A stretch of DNA of 64,000 nucleotides from Streptomyces caatingaensis (GCF_001187435.1 NZ_LFXA01000002.1:992001-1056000); one strand, 5' to 3'; positions 24,888-33,956 are shown, counted from the stretch's first letter. The notes: generated by a model from the letters alone, not told the origin. A program made the numbers and translations.

Positions 24888-27290
24888 TCAGTTTCCGTGA
24901 CCTTCTTCGGCCAGCTCGGTCAAGGCCCAGAGATTCCGCCACCATTGCTCCAGGAATCCGTAGTGGCGGACCGTGTGGGCCACGAAGTAGAGCCCGAAGC
25001 GGTTCATCGCCAGGTCCCTGAGGGCGAGCCGGTACCCGGATTCCCACAGGCCCCGGTCGATGGTGGTGCGGGCGTGGGTCTCCAGGGACCTCCGGTGGAT
25101 TTCGGAGAGTTCCCGCACGACCGTGCCGTTGATGTCCGCCGGGTCCAGGGCGGTGCAGAGCAGCTCCGCCAGATCGTGCTGGGGAATGTGCAGGGTGGCG
25201 AGTTCCCAGTCGAAGGCGCACAGCCTGCCGTCCGGCCGGATGGCCAGATTGCGGGGATTGAAGTCGTTGTGCACGAGGGTTCTCGGCATCGCCTCGATCC
25301 CCGGCCACCAGCGGTCGGCCGTCGCGACGTAGGAGACGAGCCGTTCGTGGTGCCGGGCGTCGACGATGTCGGGGAACTCCTCCGCGGAGTGGTCGGCCAG
25401 GGCCAGCCACAGGTCCCGCATCTCCACCGTGTCCGCGGCGTTCGGCACGTGCCCGATCCACGGCATGCGGCGCAGCGCGGATTCCCTGCCGTACCAGACC
25501 GAATGGAGCCGCCCGAGGTCGCGCAGCGCGATCCCGAGGTGCCGGCGCGACCATCCGCGCGCACGGTCCGACGTCTCCATCCGCTCCATGCCGTCGAGGC
25601 ACTCCATCACGATGACGTAGGTCTCCCGCCGGTCGTCGCGGAGCGTCCTGTGGAGCCCGGGCATCAGGCGGGTGAAGCGGGGGTCCGTCTGCTCGTACAC
25701 GGCCAGCTCCCGGACGTCGCAGCCCACGAAGCCCAGGCGCCGCTCGAACCTCCGGTAGTGGGTCGCCACCGGCCCGCCGCAGTGGGCGGCCGCCAGGCCG
25801 GCCATCTTGATGACCTCCCGGTCGGTGGGCTTGACCTTGACCATGACGTCGACCTTCTCCTCCGTCCCGCCGCGGTCGACCCTGATCTGCACCGGGAAGA
25901 GCCCGACGGACTTCTTCACCGTCCGGGAGGTCAGTTCCGACAGGACGCTCGGTCCCATGGGGATCTCGAGGGCCTCGACGCCCGTCACCCTGACGTCCGG
26001 CGCCCCCGCGTGCCCCAGCGCGGACTCGAAGAAGGGGCCGTCGAGTTCGTCCGGCCGGAACCAGTCGACGGGCCGGCTGCGCCCGAGGCGTTCGTGGGCG
26101 CTCGCGAACTGGCCGGAGACGGCCGCGGAGACCGTGGAGAGGTCGAGGGCGAGGGCGTACCCGGCGATGATCTCGGCCAGGCGCAGCGTGCCCCCCTCTC
26201 CGGCGCAGCCCATGACCTCCAGGAGTTCGCGCTGGGCCGGCAGGTGGGTGCCGCCGCCGACGGTACCGATCGCCAGGCCGGGGAGGGTGATGCTGGCGTA
26301 GACGCCGTCCGCCGTCCGTTCCAGGATGAACTGGGACGCTCCGGACTCGTGGACGCAGGCGATGTCCTGGCCCGTCGCGGCGAAGACGGCCGCGACGATG
26401 TTGGCGGTGTTGGCGTGGGAGCCGATCACGCCGCTGTGGACGGCCCCGGCCGCGATGTGGTGGTAGCCCCGGACCAGTTCGTCGGGGGTGGTCTTCAGGA
26501 CGCGTTCGACCACGCCCCCGGGCAGGACGCAGTCCGCCGTGACCCTGATGCCGCGGCCCGCCGTCATGGCCTGGTACGAGGACTTCTTGTCGCCCGAGGT
26601 GTTCCCTTCGATGATGAAGGACTCCAGGTCCGGGCCGGCCAGTCCGGGGCGGTCCAGGATCCACCGGCAGGCGTGCCAGGTGCAGGCGGTGGTCATGTTC
26701 TGGCCCGCCGCGTCCCCGGTCGTGTAGGTGAACCGCAGGTGGACGGTCCTGCCGAGCACCGCGGGTTCGAGCGAGACGAGCGCGGCGTGCCGCGAGACCT
26801 CCCGGACGACGTCGCGGAGTTCGCCGAGGTGACCGCGGACCGCCGAGGCGAAGCGGACGGCACTCGTCATCCTGGAGAAGGCGAACACCGGCGCACGCGT
26901 CATGCTCTGCGAGACGGCGTGGGTGCTGACCCCGCCCGCCATGCTGACGGCCAGGGCCCCGCGGGTCGCCGACGAGACCAGCGCGCCCTCGGACGTCGCC
27001 ATCGGCGCGTAGACCTCCCCCCGGACGTTCGTCCCGAGGAACAGCAGCGGTCCGGCGATGCCGACGGGGATCTCGACCCCGCCGACGAACCCCTCGACGT
27101 TGCCGGTCAGCCTTCCGGCGTCCAGCTGGGTGTGCTGGAGGGAGTCCAGGTCCAGCCGGGTCGTGGCGCGGAGCCAGTCGAGCCGCTGGAGGCGGGCCGA
27201 CTCGGTGTAGATCCCCCTGGCGGGGACGTACTTGCCGGCGGGGCGGGACGGGTGTGCCCGCCCGGGGGCTCCCCCTGGACCTGGACTCAT
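24888..27290 (-). CDS. HMG-CoA reductase fused to an APH-type kinase
   Basis: An 800-residue fusion. Residues ~20-410 are a class I-like HMG-CoA reductase: VEGFVGGVEIPVGIAGPL with catalytic Glu66, the NADPH-site GDAAGQNM, GNTSGDKKSS with Lys235, TGQDIACV with Asp309, and GQFASAHERLGR with His399; all four catalytic residues are present. Residues ~445-760 are an aminoglycoside/choline-kinase-like domain: N-lobe VMVKVKP, catalytic loop H674-N-D-F-N-P-R-N681 and metal site FDWE (Asp694). There are no membrane spans. The reductase makes mevalonate from HMG-CoA; the kinase substrate is unknown (mevalonate itself or an inhibitor are possibilities). The gene lies 80 bp downstream of an exporter gene on the same strand. 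The ribosome site of ATG 27290 is weak. Confidence 0.88.
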   Translation of the reverse strand: MSPGPGGAPGRAHPSRPAGKYVPARGIYTESARLQRLDWLRATTRLDLDSLQHTQLDAGRLTGNVEGFVGGVEIPVGIAGPLLFLGTNVRGEVYAPMATSEGALVSSATRGALAVSMAGGVSTHAVSQSMTRAPVFAFSRMTSAVRFASAVRGHLGELRDVVREVSRHAALVSLEPAVLGRTVHLRFTYTTGDAAGQNMTTACTWHACRWILDRPGLAGPDLESFIIEGNTSGDKKSSYQAMTAGRGIRVTADCVLPGGVVERVLKTTPDELVRGYHHIAAGAVHSGVIGSHANTANIVAAVFAATGQDIACVHESGASQFILERTADGVYASITLPGLAIGTVGGGTHLPAQRELLEVMGCAGEGGTLRLAEIIAGYALALDLSTVSAAVSGQFASAHERLGRSRPVDWFRPDELDGPFFESALGHAGAPDVRVTGVEALEIPMGPSVLSELTSRTVKKSVGLFPVQIRVDRGGTEEKVDVMVKVKPTDREVIKMAGLAAAHCGGPVATHYRRFERRLGFVGCDVRELAVYEQTDPRFTRLMPGLHRTLRDDRRETYVIVMECLDGMERMETSDRARGWSRRHLGIALRDLGRLHSVWYGRESALRRMPWIGHVPNAADTVEMRDLWLALADHSAEEFPDIVDARHHERLVSYVATADRWWPGIEAMPRTLVHNDFNPRNLAIRPDGRLCAFDWELATLHIPQHDLAELLCTALDPADINGTVVRELSEIHRRSLETHARTTIDRGLWESGYRLALRDLAMNRFGLYFVAHTVRHYGFLEQWWRNLWALTELAEEGHGN

Positions 27291-27369
27291 GCGGCATCAC
27301 TTTCTTCTGCGGTGGAGGGCTTCGGGCGGGATCGGGGGCTCCGGACGAGGGCCTCGTGGAGCCGGGGCA

Positions 27370-28638
27370 TCAGGGGTGGACGAGGTCCCGGCGCAGCGTC
27401 CGGACCGAGGAGGCGAACAGGACCGGGAACGGGACGGCCAGCGCGGCCGTGCCCAGGGCCAGGGCGTTCCAGAGGCCCAGCCAGGTCCCGCAGGCGCCGG
27501 CGAGCAGCGCGGCCAGGGGCTGCGAACCGTAGATGACCCACCGGCTCGTGGCGAACGCCCGGCCCTGCAGGGCCGGGTCGCAGACGGCCTGCCGGATGCT
27601 GCGCTGGGTCGAGCCCTGGGCGACGGCGCATCCCAGTTGCACGAACAGGCCCAGCGCGACGGCGAGTTGCCCCGCGCCGCCCGGTGCGGCGAGCAGGAGC
27701 GGCACCTCGGTGAACGGGGCCAGGGCCAGGGAGGTGAGCATCACGCGGGCCGGGCCGTACCGGCCGACCAGCGGCCGGACCGCGAGCGCCCCGCAGAAGC
27801 CGCCGAGCGCGGCCGCACCGAGCGTCGTGCCCAGCGCCTCCCCGGACCAGCGCAGGTCGCGCAGCAGGTAGACGGACGCCAGCGTGGTGAGGAAGGCGAC
27901 CACCGTCACGTACGCCGTGCCGGCCAGCACCAGGGGCCGGATGGTGGGGTGGGACCACAGGTAGCGCAGCCCTTCGCCGATCTCCGCGCGGACGGTGGTC
28001 GTGCCCGTGGGCCGTGCGGCGGCCGTCCCGGGGTTCCGGATGCGGGCCAGGAGGAGGGCGCAGGCCAGGAAAGAGGCGACGTCCAGAACCAGGGACCGGG
28101 CGGCGCCGAGGACGGTGACCAGGGCGGCGCCGAGCTGCGAACCGGCGCTGTCGGCCAGGGAGTTGACGCCGCCGAGCTTGGAGTTGGCCTCCAGCAGCAG
28201 CCGGCGCGGGAGCAGCGAGGGCAGGAGGCTGATGCGGGCGGTGTTCCCGAAGACCTCCGCCGTCGCGCTCACCAGCGCCACCGCGTACAGCTGCCCCAGG
28301 GACAGCCGGCCCAGGGCGTCGGCCAGGGGGACGGTGGCGAACGCGGTGCCGCTCACCAGCGCCGCGCCCACCATCACGGGACGTTTGCGGTACCGGTCGG
28401 CCAGGGCCCCGGCGGGGAGCGACACCAGCAGGGGCGGGAGCTTCTGGGCGCACGACAGCAGGGCGACCTGCCAGACGGAGGCGTGCAGCGTCACCACCGC
28501 GATCAGCGGAAGGGCCACCTGGGTGACACCGCTGCCAACGAGGTCCACCGCGTTGGCGCTCCAGTAGTGGAGGAAGTCCCGGTGCCGCCACAGGCTGCCG
28601 CCCGCCGGGGTGTCGTTCGCCGGGGTGTCGTTCGCCAC
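27370..28638 (-). CDS. MFS exporter (EntS/MefA-like, 12 spans)
   Basis: A 422-residue transporter. N-terminal RHRDFLHYWSANAVDLVGSG is the usual entry of the EntS/macrolide-efflux group; motif A-like ADRYRKRPVMVG follows span 2, and LLPSLLPRRLLLEANSKLGG is the loop motif of this group. GTG 28638 has GGGAGGG upstream and lies just before the first helix; the longer frame to 28848 has no site. The start region contains a perfect 15-bp tandem repeat (28604-28618, 28619-28633) that duplicates NDTPA. It is the first gene of a probable two-gene operon with the HMGR-kinase fusion, so it might export a product or a ligand of that enzyme (inference). Confidence 0.85.
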   Translation of the reverse strand: MANDTPANDTPAGGSLWRHRDFLHYWSANAVDLVGSGVTQVALPLIAVVTLHASVWQVALLSCAQKLPPLLVSLPAGALADRYRKRPVMVGAALVSGTAFATVPLADALGRLSLGQLYAVALVSATAEVFGNTARISLLPSLLPRRLLLEANSKLGGVNSLADSAGSQLGAALVTVLGAARSLVLDVASFLACALLLARIRNPGTAAARPTGTTTVRAEIGEGLRYLWSHPTIRPLVLAGTAYVTVVAFLTTLASVYLLRDLRWSGEALGTTLGAAALGGFCGALAVRPLVGRYGPARVMLTSLALAPFTEVPLLLAAPGGAGQLAVALGLFVQLGCAVAQGSTQRSIRQAVCDPALQGRAFATSRWVIYGSQPLAALLAGACGTWLGLWNALALGTAALAVPFPVLFASSVRTLRRDLVHP

Positions 28639-28841
28639 GTCCGGCTTCCCTCCCGGTGCGAGACGTCGATGGACCTTGACTTCCGCGGGCGCGCCGCATC
28701 GCCGCGTATCCACCAGAACGATCAACGGTGGAAAGGGTTTCGGCCGCTGGGCCTCGGCATCACTCCTGCCCGGCAAGGGAGTTGGGAAAAATACAGACAT
28801 ACACGGTGATGTCGCGTGCCGCCTGGCCGAAAACCTTCGGT

Positions 28842-28867
28842 GGGTCAAGAACGGGTCAACCTATACT
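28842..28867 (+). promoter_or_regulatory. Promoter region of the serine hydrolase with 11-bp direct repeats
   Basis: GGGTCAA at 28842-28848 and 28853-28859 are spaced 11 bp, as in PhoP or SARP-type binding sites, and abut a TATACT -10-like hexamer (28862-28867), ~62 bp before the ATG at 28929. The 290-bp gap serves the divergent exporter/HMGR operon too. Confidence 0.4.
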
Positions 28868-28928
28868 GCTCGGTGAGGTGTGACCGTTGTGACACCACTC
28901 AACTCGTGGTGCTTTTGAGGGGATTTAG

Positions 28929-30122
28929 ATGCGGAAGCTTTCACGTCGTATACGGGGCAAGGCCCTTGGCCTCACCGCGGCGCTCGCGGTCGGTGCCGTC
29001 GCCCTGGCCGGGCCCGCCACCGCCGAGCCGGTCGCGGAGAAGGGATCCCACCGGCAGACGCAGGCGGCCCTCGACGGGCTGGTCGCCGCCGGCATGCCCG
29101 GCGTGGCGGCCCAGACCTCGTCCCCCGACGGGCAGTGGTTCGGCTCGGCCGGCTACGCCGACACCGCGAAGAAGACCAAGCGCACCGCCCAGGACCACAT
29201 CCGCGCGGGCAGCATCACCAAGACCTTCGTCACCACCGTCCTCCTCCAGCTGGAGGCCGAGGGCAAGATCGGCCTCGACGACTCCGTCGAGCGCTGGCTG
29301 CCGGGCCTGCTGAAGGGCAACGGCTACGACGGCACCAAGGTGACGATCCGTCAGCTGCTCAACCACACCAGCGGCATCCACGACATGGTCGAGACGCCCG
29401 AGTGGAACGCGTACATGAACGGGCCGGGCTTCCTCAAGCACCGCTTCGAGTACCGCTCGCCCGAGCAGATCGTCGCCATGGGCCTGAAGTACCCGCCCTA
29501 CTGGGCGCCGGGCACCAAGTGGCACTACTCCAACACCAACTTCGTCATCGCCGGCATGGTCATCGAGAAGGTCACCGGCAACGCCTGGGCCCGCGAGGCC
29601 GAGAAGCGGATCGTCAAGCCCCTCGGCCTGCGCGGGACGACCTTCCCCGGCACCGACCCGACGATGCCCGCCCCGCACGCCGTCGGCTACTCCAAGCTCT
29701 ACGCCGCCGACCCCGGCCCGGAGATCTACGACGCCACCGAGTACAACCCGGCCTGGTCCGGCGCCACGGGCGAGATGATCAGCACCACCGGTGACCTCAA
29801 CCGCTTCTTCGGCGCCCTCATCACCGGCAAGCTCTTCCCCAAGAAGCAGCTCGACGAGATGCTCACCACCGTGCCCGCCGAGGACGGCACCAACAACGAC
29901 GTCCCGTTCGACTACGGCCTGGGCCTGATCGTCCGTTCGCTGCCCTGCGGCGTCAAGGTCTACGGCCACGACGGCATCGTCTGGGGCTCGCTGACCAGCA
30001 GCGCGGTCACCCGCGACGGCAAGCACGCCCTGACCTTCCAGATCAACGGCGACTGGCTGGAGTCCACCAAGCCCTACAACGACGTCTTCCGGGGCGAGTT
30101 CTGCCCCAAGCCGGCGGCCTGA
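28929..30122 (+). CDS. Secreted serine hydrolase (beta-lactamase/D-Ala-D-Ala carboxypeptidase fold)
   Basis: A 397-residue exported protein. A twin-basic signal peptide (MRKLSRRIRGKALGLTAALA...ATA) is followed by the class C/AmpC-like fold: nucleophile motif SITK (Ser in AGSITKTFVTT), the YSN motif (WHYSNTNFVIAGMV), NHTSGIHD, and HDG near the C-terminus (VYGHDGIVWG) as the third box. It would act on D-Ala-D-Ala peptides, beta-lactams or esters outside the membrane. GAGGGGATTTAG precedes the ATG. The end Cys pair (LPCG, EFCP) may form a disulphide. Confidence 0.9.
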   Translation: MRKLSRRIRGKALGLTAALAVGAVALAGPATAEPVAEKGSHRQTQAALDGLVAAGMPGVAAQTSSPDGQWFGSAGYADTAKKTKRTAQDHIRAGSITKTFVTTVLLQLEAEGKIGLDDSVERWLPGLLKGNGYDGTKVTIRQLLNHTSGIHDMVETPEWNAYMNGPGFLKHRFEYRSPEQIVAMGLKYPPYWAPGTKWHYSNTNFVIAGMVIEKVTGNAWAREAEKRIVKPLGLRGTTFPGTDPTMPAPHAVGYSKLYAADPGPEIYDATEYNPAWSGATGEMISTTGDLNRFFGALITGKLFPKKQLDEMLTTVPAEDGTNNDVPFDYGLGLIVRSLPCGVKVYGHDGIVWGSLTSSAVTRDGKHALTFQINGDWLESTKPYNDVFRGEFCPKPAA

Positions 30123-30139
30123 CCGCGGCGGAATCCCGC

Positions 30140-30172
30140 GGACCCGGCGCGGGGGAGACCTACGCCGGGTCC
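30140..30172. terminator. Bidirectional terminator
   Basis: Perfect 10-bp inverted repeat GGACCCGGCG (30140-30149) and CGCCGGGTCC (30163-30172), 13-nt loop; the right arm lies within the last codons of the minus-strand lipoprotein gene. Confidence 0.7.
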
Positions 30173-30891
30173 GACCGGTCGCCCGCCAGCAGGAGCTGGG
30201 GCACCTGCCGGAACCGCCACCCCCTGCCCTCCCGGGTGAACACCCAGACCAGGTCGAAGCGGTCGTCCGGCCACGCGTCCGGCGGCGCGGGACGCACCGT
30301 CCCCAGCCCCTTGACGATGCGCGTGATCCGGTGGTGCTCCCAGGAGACCAGCGTGGCGCCGTGCCGCCCGGCCACCTCCCGGGCCAGCGCGGCCTCGTCC
30401 CCCTGGCCGTACGTCACGTCCACCCGCAGCCCCAGCTTCGCCGCCAGCGGCGCGACCGTCTCCGCGGGCCGCAGGCCCTTGCCGCCGTCGTGGCCGTCGG
30501 CGGCGTAGACCGCGGACGGACGGCGCAGCCCCGGGCGCGGCGGCGCCCCGCCGTCCGGGGCGAACAGGCCGGCCAGCGCGCCGGCCCGCTGCCAGCCGCG
30601 CACCACCAGGGCGTGCTCGTTCCTCTCGCCGTCCTCGGTCACGCCGAACGGCGGCTTCTTCCCGTCGTCCTTCTCGCGCGGCTTCTCCGCGTGGCGAATG
30701 ATCATCACGGTGTCCGCGCCGGGCGCGGGGGAGGCGGCCGCGGCCGAGTCGGCGGCCCGCGCGTCCTCGCGCGCGTCCGGCCCGGCACCGCCACCGCACG
30801 AACCCACCATCGCCATCGCCGTACACGCCCCCGCCGCCACGACCGCGCGCACCAGGGCGCGCCGCCGCGCCGCGCGGGGAAAAAGCCTCAT
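30160..30891 (-). CDS. Histidine-phosphatase-family lipoprotein
   Basis: A 243-residue lipoprotein. The N-terminus MRLFPRAARRRALVR, a hydrophobic core and the lipobox MVGSC predict lipid attachment at the outer face of the membrane. A Ser/Ala linker is followed by the phosphoglycerate-mutase-type motif IIRHAEKP with the catalytic His; GWQRAGALAGLF and SWEHHRI (second His region) complete the fold. Substrate unknown. AAGGAACCA sits directly before the ATG. It is 51 bp downstream of the TIGR03086 gene on the same strand, but a hairpin lies between. Confidence 0.82.
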   Translation of the reverse strand: MRLFPRAARRRALVRAVVAAGACTAMAMVGSCGGGAGPDAREDARAADSAAAASPAPGADTVMIIRHAEKPREKDDGKKPPFGVTEDGERNEHALVVRGWQRAGALAGLFAPDGGAPPRPGLRRPSAVYAADGHDGGKGLRPAETVAPLAAKLGLRVDVTYGQGDEAALAREVAGRHGATLVSWEHHRITRIVKGLGTVRPAPPDAWPDDRFDLVWVFTREGRGWRFRQVPQLLLAGDRSDPA

Positions 30892-30917
30892 TGGTTCCTT
30901 ATAACCGAGTACCCCCG

Positions 30918-30935
30918 CCCGGGAGAAGACCCGGG
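30918..30935 (-). terminator. Small hairpin between two minus-strand genes
   Basis: CCCGGG (30918-30923) and CCCGGG (30930-30935) with a 6-nt loop, just past the stop of the TIGR03086 gene; may reduce read-through into the lipoprotein gene. Confidence 0.45.
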
Positions 30936-30942
30936 AACCCGC

Positions 30943-31524
30943 TCACACCCGCCGCCCCAGCCGGGCCAGCAGCGTCGTCCACGCGTCCGCGACCTCCGGC
31001 ACCGGCACGGGAGCGCCGAACAGGCCCGTCGGCGACATGTCGTCCCCGTACGCCCCGAAGACCCGCTGCGCCGCCGCCACCAGCTCGTCCGGCATCTCCT
31101 CCGGGGCGCCGATCGCGCGCGACAGGTCCCAGGTGTGCACGACGGCGTCGGCCGTCATCTCCGCGCAGTACGCGTCCGCGCCCGTCTCGCCGTAGGACAG
31201 CTTCACGGTGCGGCCCAGCGCGCCCCGGCGCGCGAACGCCTCCGCCGCCCCCGCGGCGGCCGCGTCCCAGGCGCCGGCCGGGTCGTCGCCGAGGACGTCG
31301 CCCTCCAGCTCGCGGCCGACGTCCTCGATGCTCTCGCCGTCCAACAGCCGCGGCACCCACAGCTGTTCGGCCGTCAGGTGGTTCACCAGGTCCCGCACGG
31401 TCCACTCGGTGCACGGCGTCGGGCCGTCCCACTGCCGTGGGCGGACGGCGTGCACCCGCTCGCCGAACAGGCCGAGCGCCTCCTCGTGGTGGGCGAGCAG
31501 CTCGCCCCGGGTCTCCTTGGCCAT
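30943..31524 (-). CDS. TIGR03086-family (DinB-like/mycothiol-type) metal-binding protein
   Basis: A 193-residue four-helix-bundle protein. Conserved marks of the actinobacterial TIGR03086/maleylpyruvate-isomerase-like group: HAVRPRQWDGPTPCTEW, TVRDLVNHLTAEQLW with the helix-2 His, and TADAVVHTWDLSRAIG with the third His. These supply the metal triad used by mycothiol-dependent enzymes. Exact reaction unknown. Divergent from the universal stress protein gene. Confidence 0.85.
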   Translation of the reverse strand: MAKETRGELLAHHEEALGLFGERVHAVRPRQWDGPTPCTEWTVRDLVNHLTAEQLWVPRLLDGESIEDVGRELEGDVLGDDPAGAWDAAAAGAAEAFARRGALGRTVKLSYGETGADAYCAEMTADAVVHTWDLSRAIGAPEEMPDELVAAAQRVFGAYGDDMSPTGLFGAPVPVPEVADAWTTLLARLGRRV

Positions 31525-31660
31525 GCCCCCATGCTCCGCGCATCCGGCGGCGCGCGCGAGCCCGCGGGCCGCCCGCCCCGGTCGCGCCCGCCCCCGGGCG
31601 GTGCGAAGGTGGAAAGTGCCGGCGGCGGCGCGTCCTCGCGCGGTGAGGCGGTGAAAGGCG

Positions 31661-32533
31661 ATGGACCTCCCCCTGGTCGTGGGGGTCGACGGATCCCCGG
31701 GCAGCCTGACGGCCCTGGACTGGGCCGTGGACGAGGCGGCGCGGCACGACGTGCGGCTGCGCCTCCTGTACGCCTCCCTGTGGGAGCGCTACGAGGGCCG
31801 CCTCCCGCCCGCCGACGGGCCCTCCCGCGAGACCCTGGCCGAGGAGGCCGTCACCCTCGCCGCGGCGCGCCGCGCCCAGGAGCGCGACCCCGCCCTGCGC
31901 GTGCACGCGGACACCGCGCCCGAGGAGCCCGTCAACGCCCTGGTGGAGGCCAGCCGGCATGCGTTCTTCCTGGTTACCGGCCCGTCCGGGCGGGGCGCCC
32001 TGACCGGGATCCTGCTCGGCTCGGTCAGCCTGGCCGTCGCCGGGCGTGCCCACTGCCCGGTGGTCGTCGTCCGCGGTGACGACGCGGCCGTCCGCGGCGC
32101 GCACGGCCGCGTGCTGGTCGGGGTCGGGGACGCGGCGGAGGCCCCGGCGGCCGTCCGCTTCGCCTTCCGGGAGGCCGCGGCGCGCGGCTGCGAGGTACGG
32201 GCCCTGCGCGCCTGGCGCCACCCCGGGCGGCAGTCCGTGGACCACTATCCGCTGCCCAGCGGCGGCACGCTCGACGCCGAGGAGCGCGCCGGGCGCGAAC
32301 TGGACGACGCGCTGCGCGCGGCGGCGGAGGAGTATCCCGGGGTCGTGGTGCACGCCGCCACGGTCGAGGGCCCGCCCCGCAGGGCGCTGGTCGACGCCTC
32401 GGAGGGGGCCGACCTGCTCGTCGTCGGCGCCGTGCGCCGGCACCACGGTCTCGGCCTCCAGCTCGGCCGGGTCAGCCACACCGTGCTGCACCACGCCCGG
32501 TGTCCCGTCGCGGTCGTCCCCGCCACCGAATAG
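31661..32533 (+). CDS. Universal stress protein with two Usp domains
   Basis: A 290-residue tandem Usp protein. The first domain opens LVVGVDGSPGSLTALDWAV and ends with the ATP-loop GPSGRGALTGILLGSVS; the second opens RVLVGVGDAAEAPAAV (weak) and ends GLGLQLGRVSHTVLHHARCP. The first domain keeps the G-x2-G-x9-S/T nucleotide motif; the second has lost the GxxG pattern (RRHHGLGLQLGRVS), so only one site may bind ATP. AAAGG lies before the ATG. Cytoplasmic stress/hypoxia role is inferred from the family. Confidence 0.9.
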   Translation: MDLPLVVGVDGSPGSLTALDWAVDEAARHDVRLRLLYASLWERYEGRLPPADGPSRETLAEEAVTLAAARRAQERDPALRVHADTAPEEPVNALVEASRHAFFLVTGPSGRGALTGILLGSVSLAVAGRAHCPVVVVRGDDAAVRGAHGRVLVGVGDAAEAPAAVRFAFREAAARGCEVRALRAWRHPGRQSVDHYPLPSGGTLDAEERAGRELDDALRAAAEEYPGVVVHAATVEGPPRRALVDASEGADLLVVGAVRRHHGLGLQLGRVSHTVLHHARCPVAVVPATE

Positions 32534-32774
32534 CCGGGGCGTGCGCGGTCGTTGACGGCGCGTACCCATGGACGCGCGCCTGCGGTTCTCCGGCCGGCGT
32601 CCCGCGAACCGTGGATGGAACGCGGTATTCCGATAAGGAATCGATGGCTGTCCTCCGTTTTGACTGAACAAATCTCGCTATCTCCAGGAACCATGGCCGC
32701 CTTCAGATCATCTGTTAAAGGTGGCGGGGGGATGCGTGCCCGCCATGGAGCCGCAGTTCTTGGAGGTTGTTCTC

Positions 32775-33956
32775 GTGCACGTCGGATCGGGCCGTCGTCC
32801 CGTCCTGTTGATGTCCGCCCTGGTGGGGTCGCTGGCGCTCTCCGCCTGCTCGGGCGGTTCCGGGGGGTCGTCCGGGGAGGACGCCGGGCCCGCGGCGAAG
32901 GTGACCGTCACGCCGGCGGGCGGCAGCAAGGAGGCCCGGCTGGGCTCGCCGATCTCCGTCAGGGCAGACGGCGGCAAGCTGACCTCCGTCGAGGTCAAGG
33001 ACGACAAGGGGCAGAAGGTCGAGGGCAGACTGGCCTCCGACGGCACCACCTGGCAGTCGTCCGGCAACGTCAAGCCGAAGACCACGTACACGGTGCGGAC
33101 CGCGGCCGAGGGGACCAAGGGCCGCAAGTCCTCGGAGACGGCGACGTTCACCACCGAGCAGCCGGCGAAGGTCAACAAGCTGACCAACACGCCGCAGAAC
33201 GGCCAGACCGTCGGCACCGGCATGCCCGTCTCGATCCTCTTCGATCACAAGATCGACAAGGACAAGAAGGCCGAGATCGAGAAGAACTTCAAGGTCACCT
33301 CCAGCCCCTCGGTGGAGGGCGCCTGGGGCTGGGTGACCGACTACTCCGGCCAGGACCGGCTCGACTGGCGGCCCAAGACCTACTGGCCCAGCGGCACCAA
33401 GGTCTCCGTCAAGGGCTCGCTCGCCGGCGTCAACTCCGGCGAGGGCGGCTGGTTCGCCCGCGACTACGCCTACTCGTTCACGATAGGCGCCGACCGCAAG
33501 GCCGTCATCGACGTCCCCGGCCACACCCTGACGATGATCGAGAACGGCAAGCCGGTCGGCAGCGTCAAGGGCTCCGCGGGCTCCCCGGAGGCCCCCACCC
33601 GCGGCGGCATCCACACCGTGCGCAGCAAGAACGCCGACGAGACCATGGACTCCTCGACCATCGGCTACGGCAACCAGTGGATGCTGGACGCCAAGTGGGT
33701 CACCCACATGACCGCCTCCGGCACCTTCCTGCACTCGGCGCCCTGGAACAACCAGATCGGCGTCGTCAACAACAGCCACGGCTGCTTCGGCATGACCACC
33801 GAGGACGCCAAGACCGTCTACGACTTCCTGCCGATCGGCTCCACCGTCGAGGTCAAGGGCACCTCCAACACGGAGAAGACCGACGTCGGCAACGGGCTCG
33901 AGGTCTGGCAGGAGACCTGGGAGCAGTGGCAGAAGCGCAGCGCGCTGAAGAACTGA
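32775..33956 (+). CDS. L,D-transpeptidase lipoprotein with Ig-like domains
   Basis: A 393-residue cell-wall enzyme. The start is GTG 32775 with GGAGG 8 nt upstream, giving a short N-terminus, a hydrophobic core and lipobox LSAC; the frame also opens at 32721 but without a site. Two Ig-like segments (~45-250) precede the YkuD catalytic domain, which ends with HSAPWNNQIG and the catalytic motif NNSHGCFGM (Cys nucleophile). A tryptophan-rich C-terminal extension (WQETWEQWQKR) is typical of actinobacterial Ldt proteins. It forms 3-3 cross-links in peptidoglycan. The 241-bp leader (32534-32774) includes an AT-rich stretch at 32620-32720. Confidence 0.92.
   Translation: MHVGSGRRPVLLMSALVGSLALSACSGGSGGSSGEDAGPAAKVTVTPAGGSKEARLGSPISVRADGGKLTSVEVKDDKGQKVEGRLASDGTTWQSSGNVKPKTTYTVRTAAEGTKGRKSSETATFTTEQPAKVNKLTNTPQNGQTVGTGMPVSILFDHKIDKDKKAEIEKNFKVTSSPSVEGAWGWVTDYSGQDRLDWRPKTYWPSGTKVSVKGSLAGVNSGEGGWFARDYAYSFTIGADRKAVIDVPGHTLTMIENGKPVGSVKGSAGSPEAPTRGGIHTVRSKNADETMDSSTIGYGNQWMLDAKWVTHMTASGTFLHSAPWNNQIGVVNNSHGCFGMTTEDAKTVYDFLPIGSTVEVKGTSNTEKTDVGNGLEVWQETWEQWQKRSALKN

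Noticed and set aside
24888..28638. Assigning the HMGR fusion to a mevalonate-pathway cluster
   Set aside because: No mevalonate kinase, decarboxylase, IDI or HMGS gene is present in the window.
31661..32533. A frameshift in the second Usp domain
   Set aside because: The weak second nucleotide motif is in a continuous frame with good codon bias; divergent second domains are common in tandem Usp proteins.
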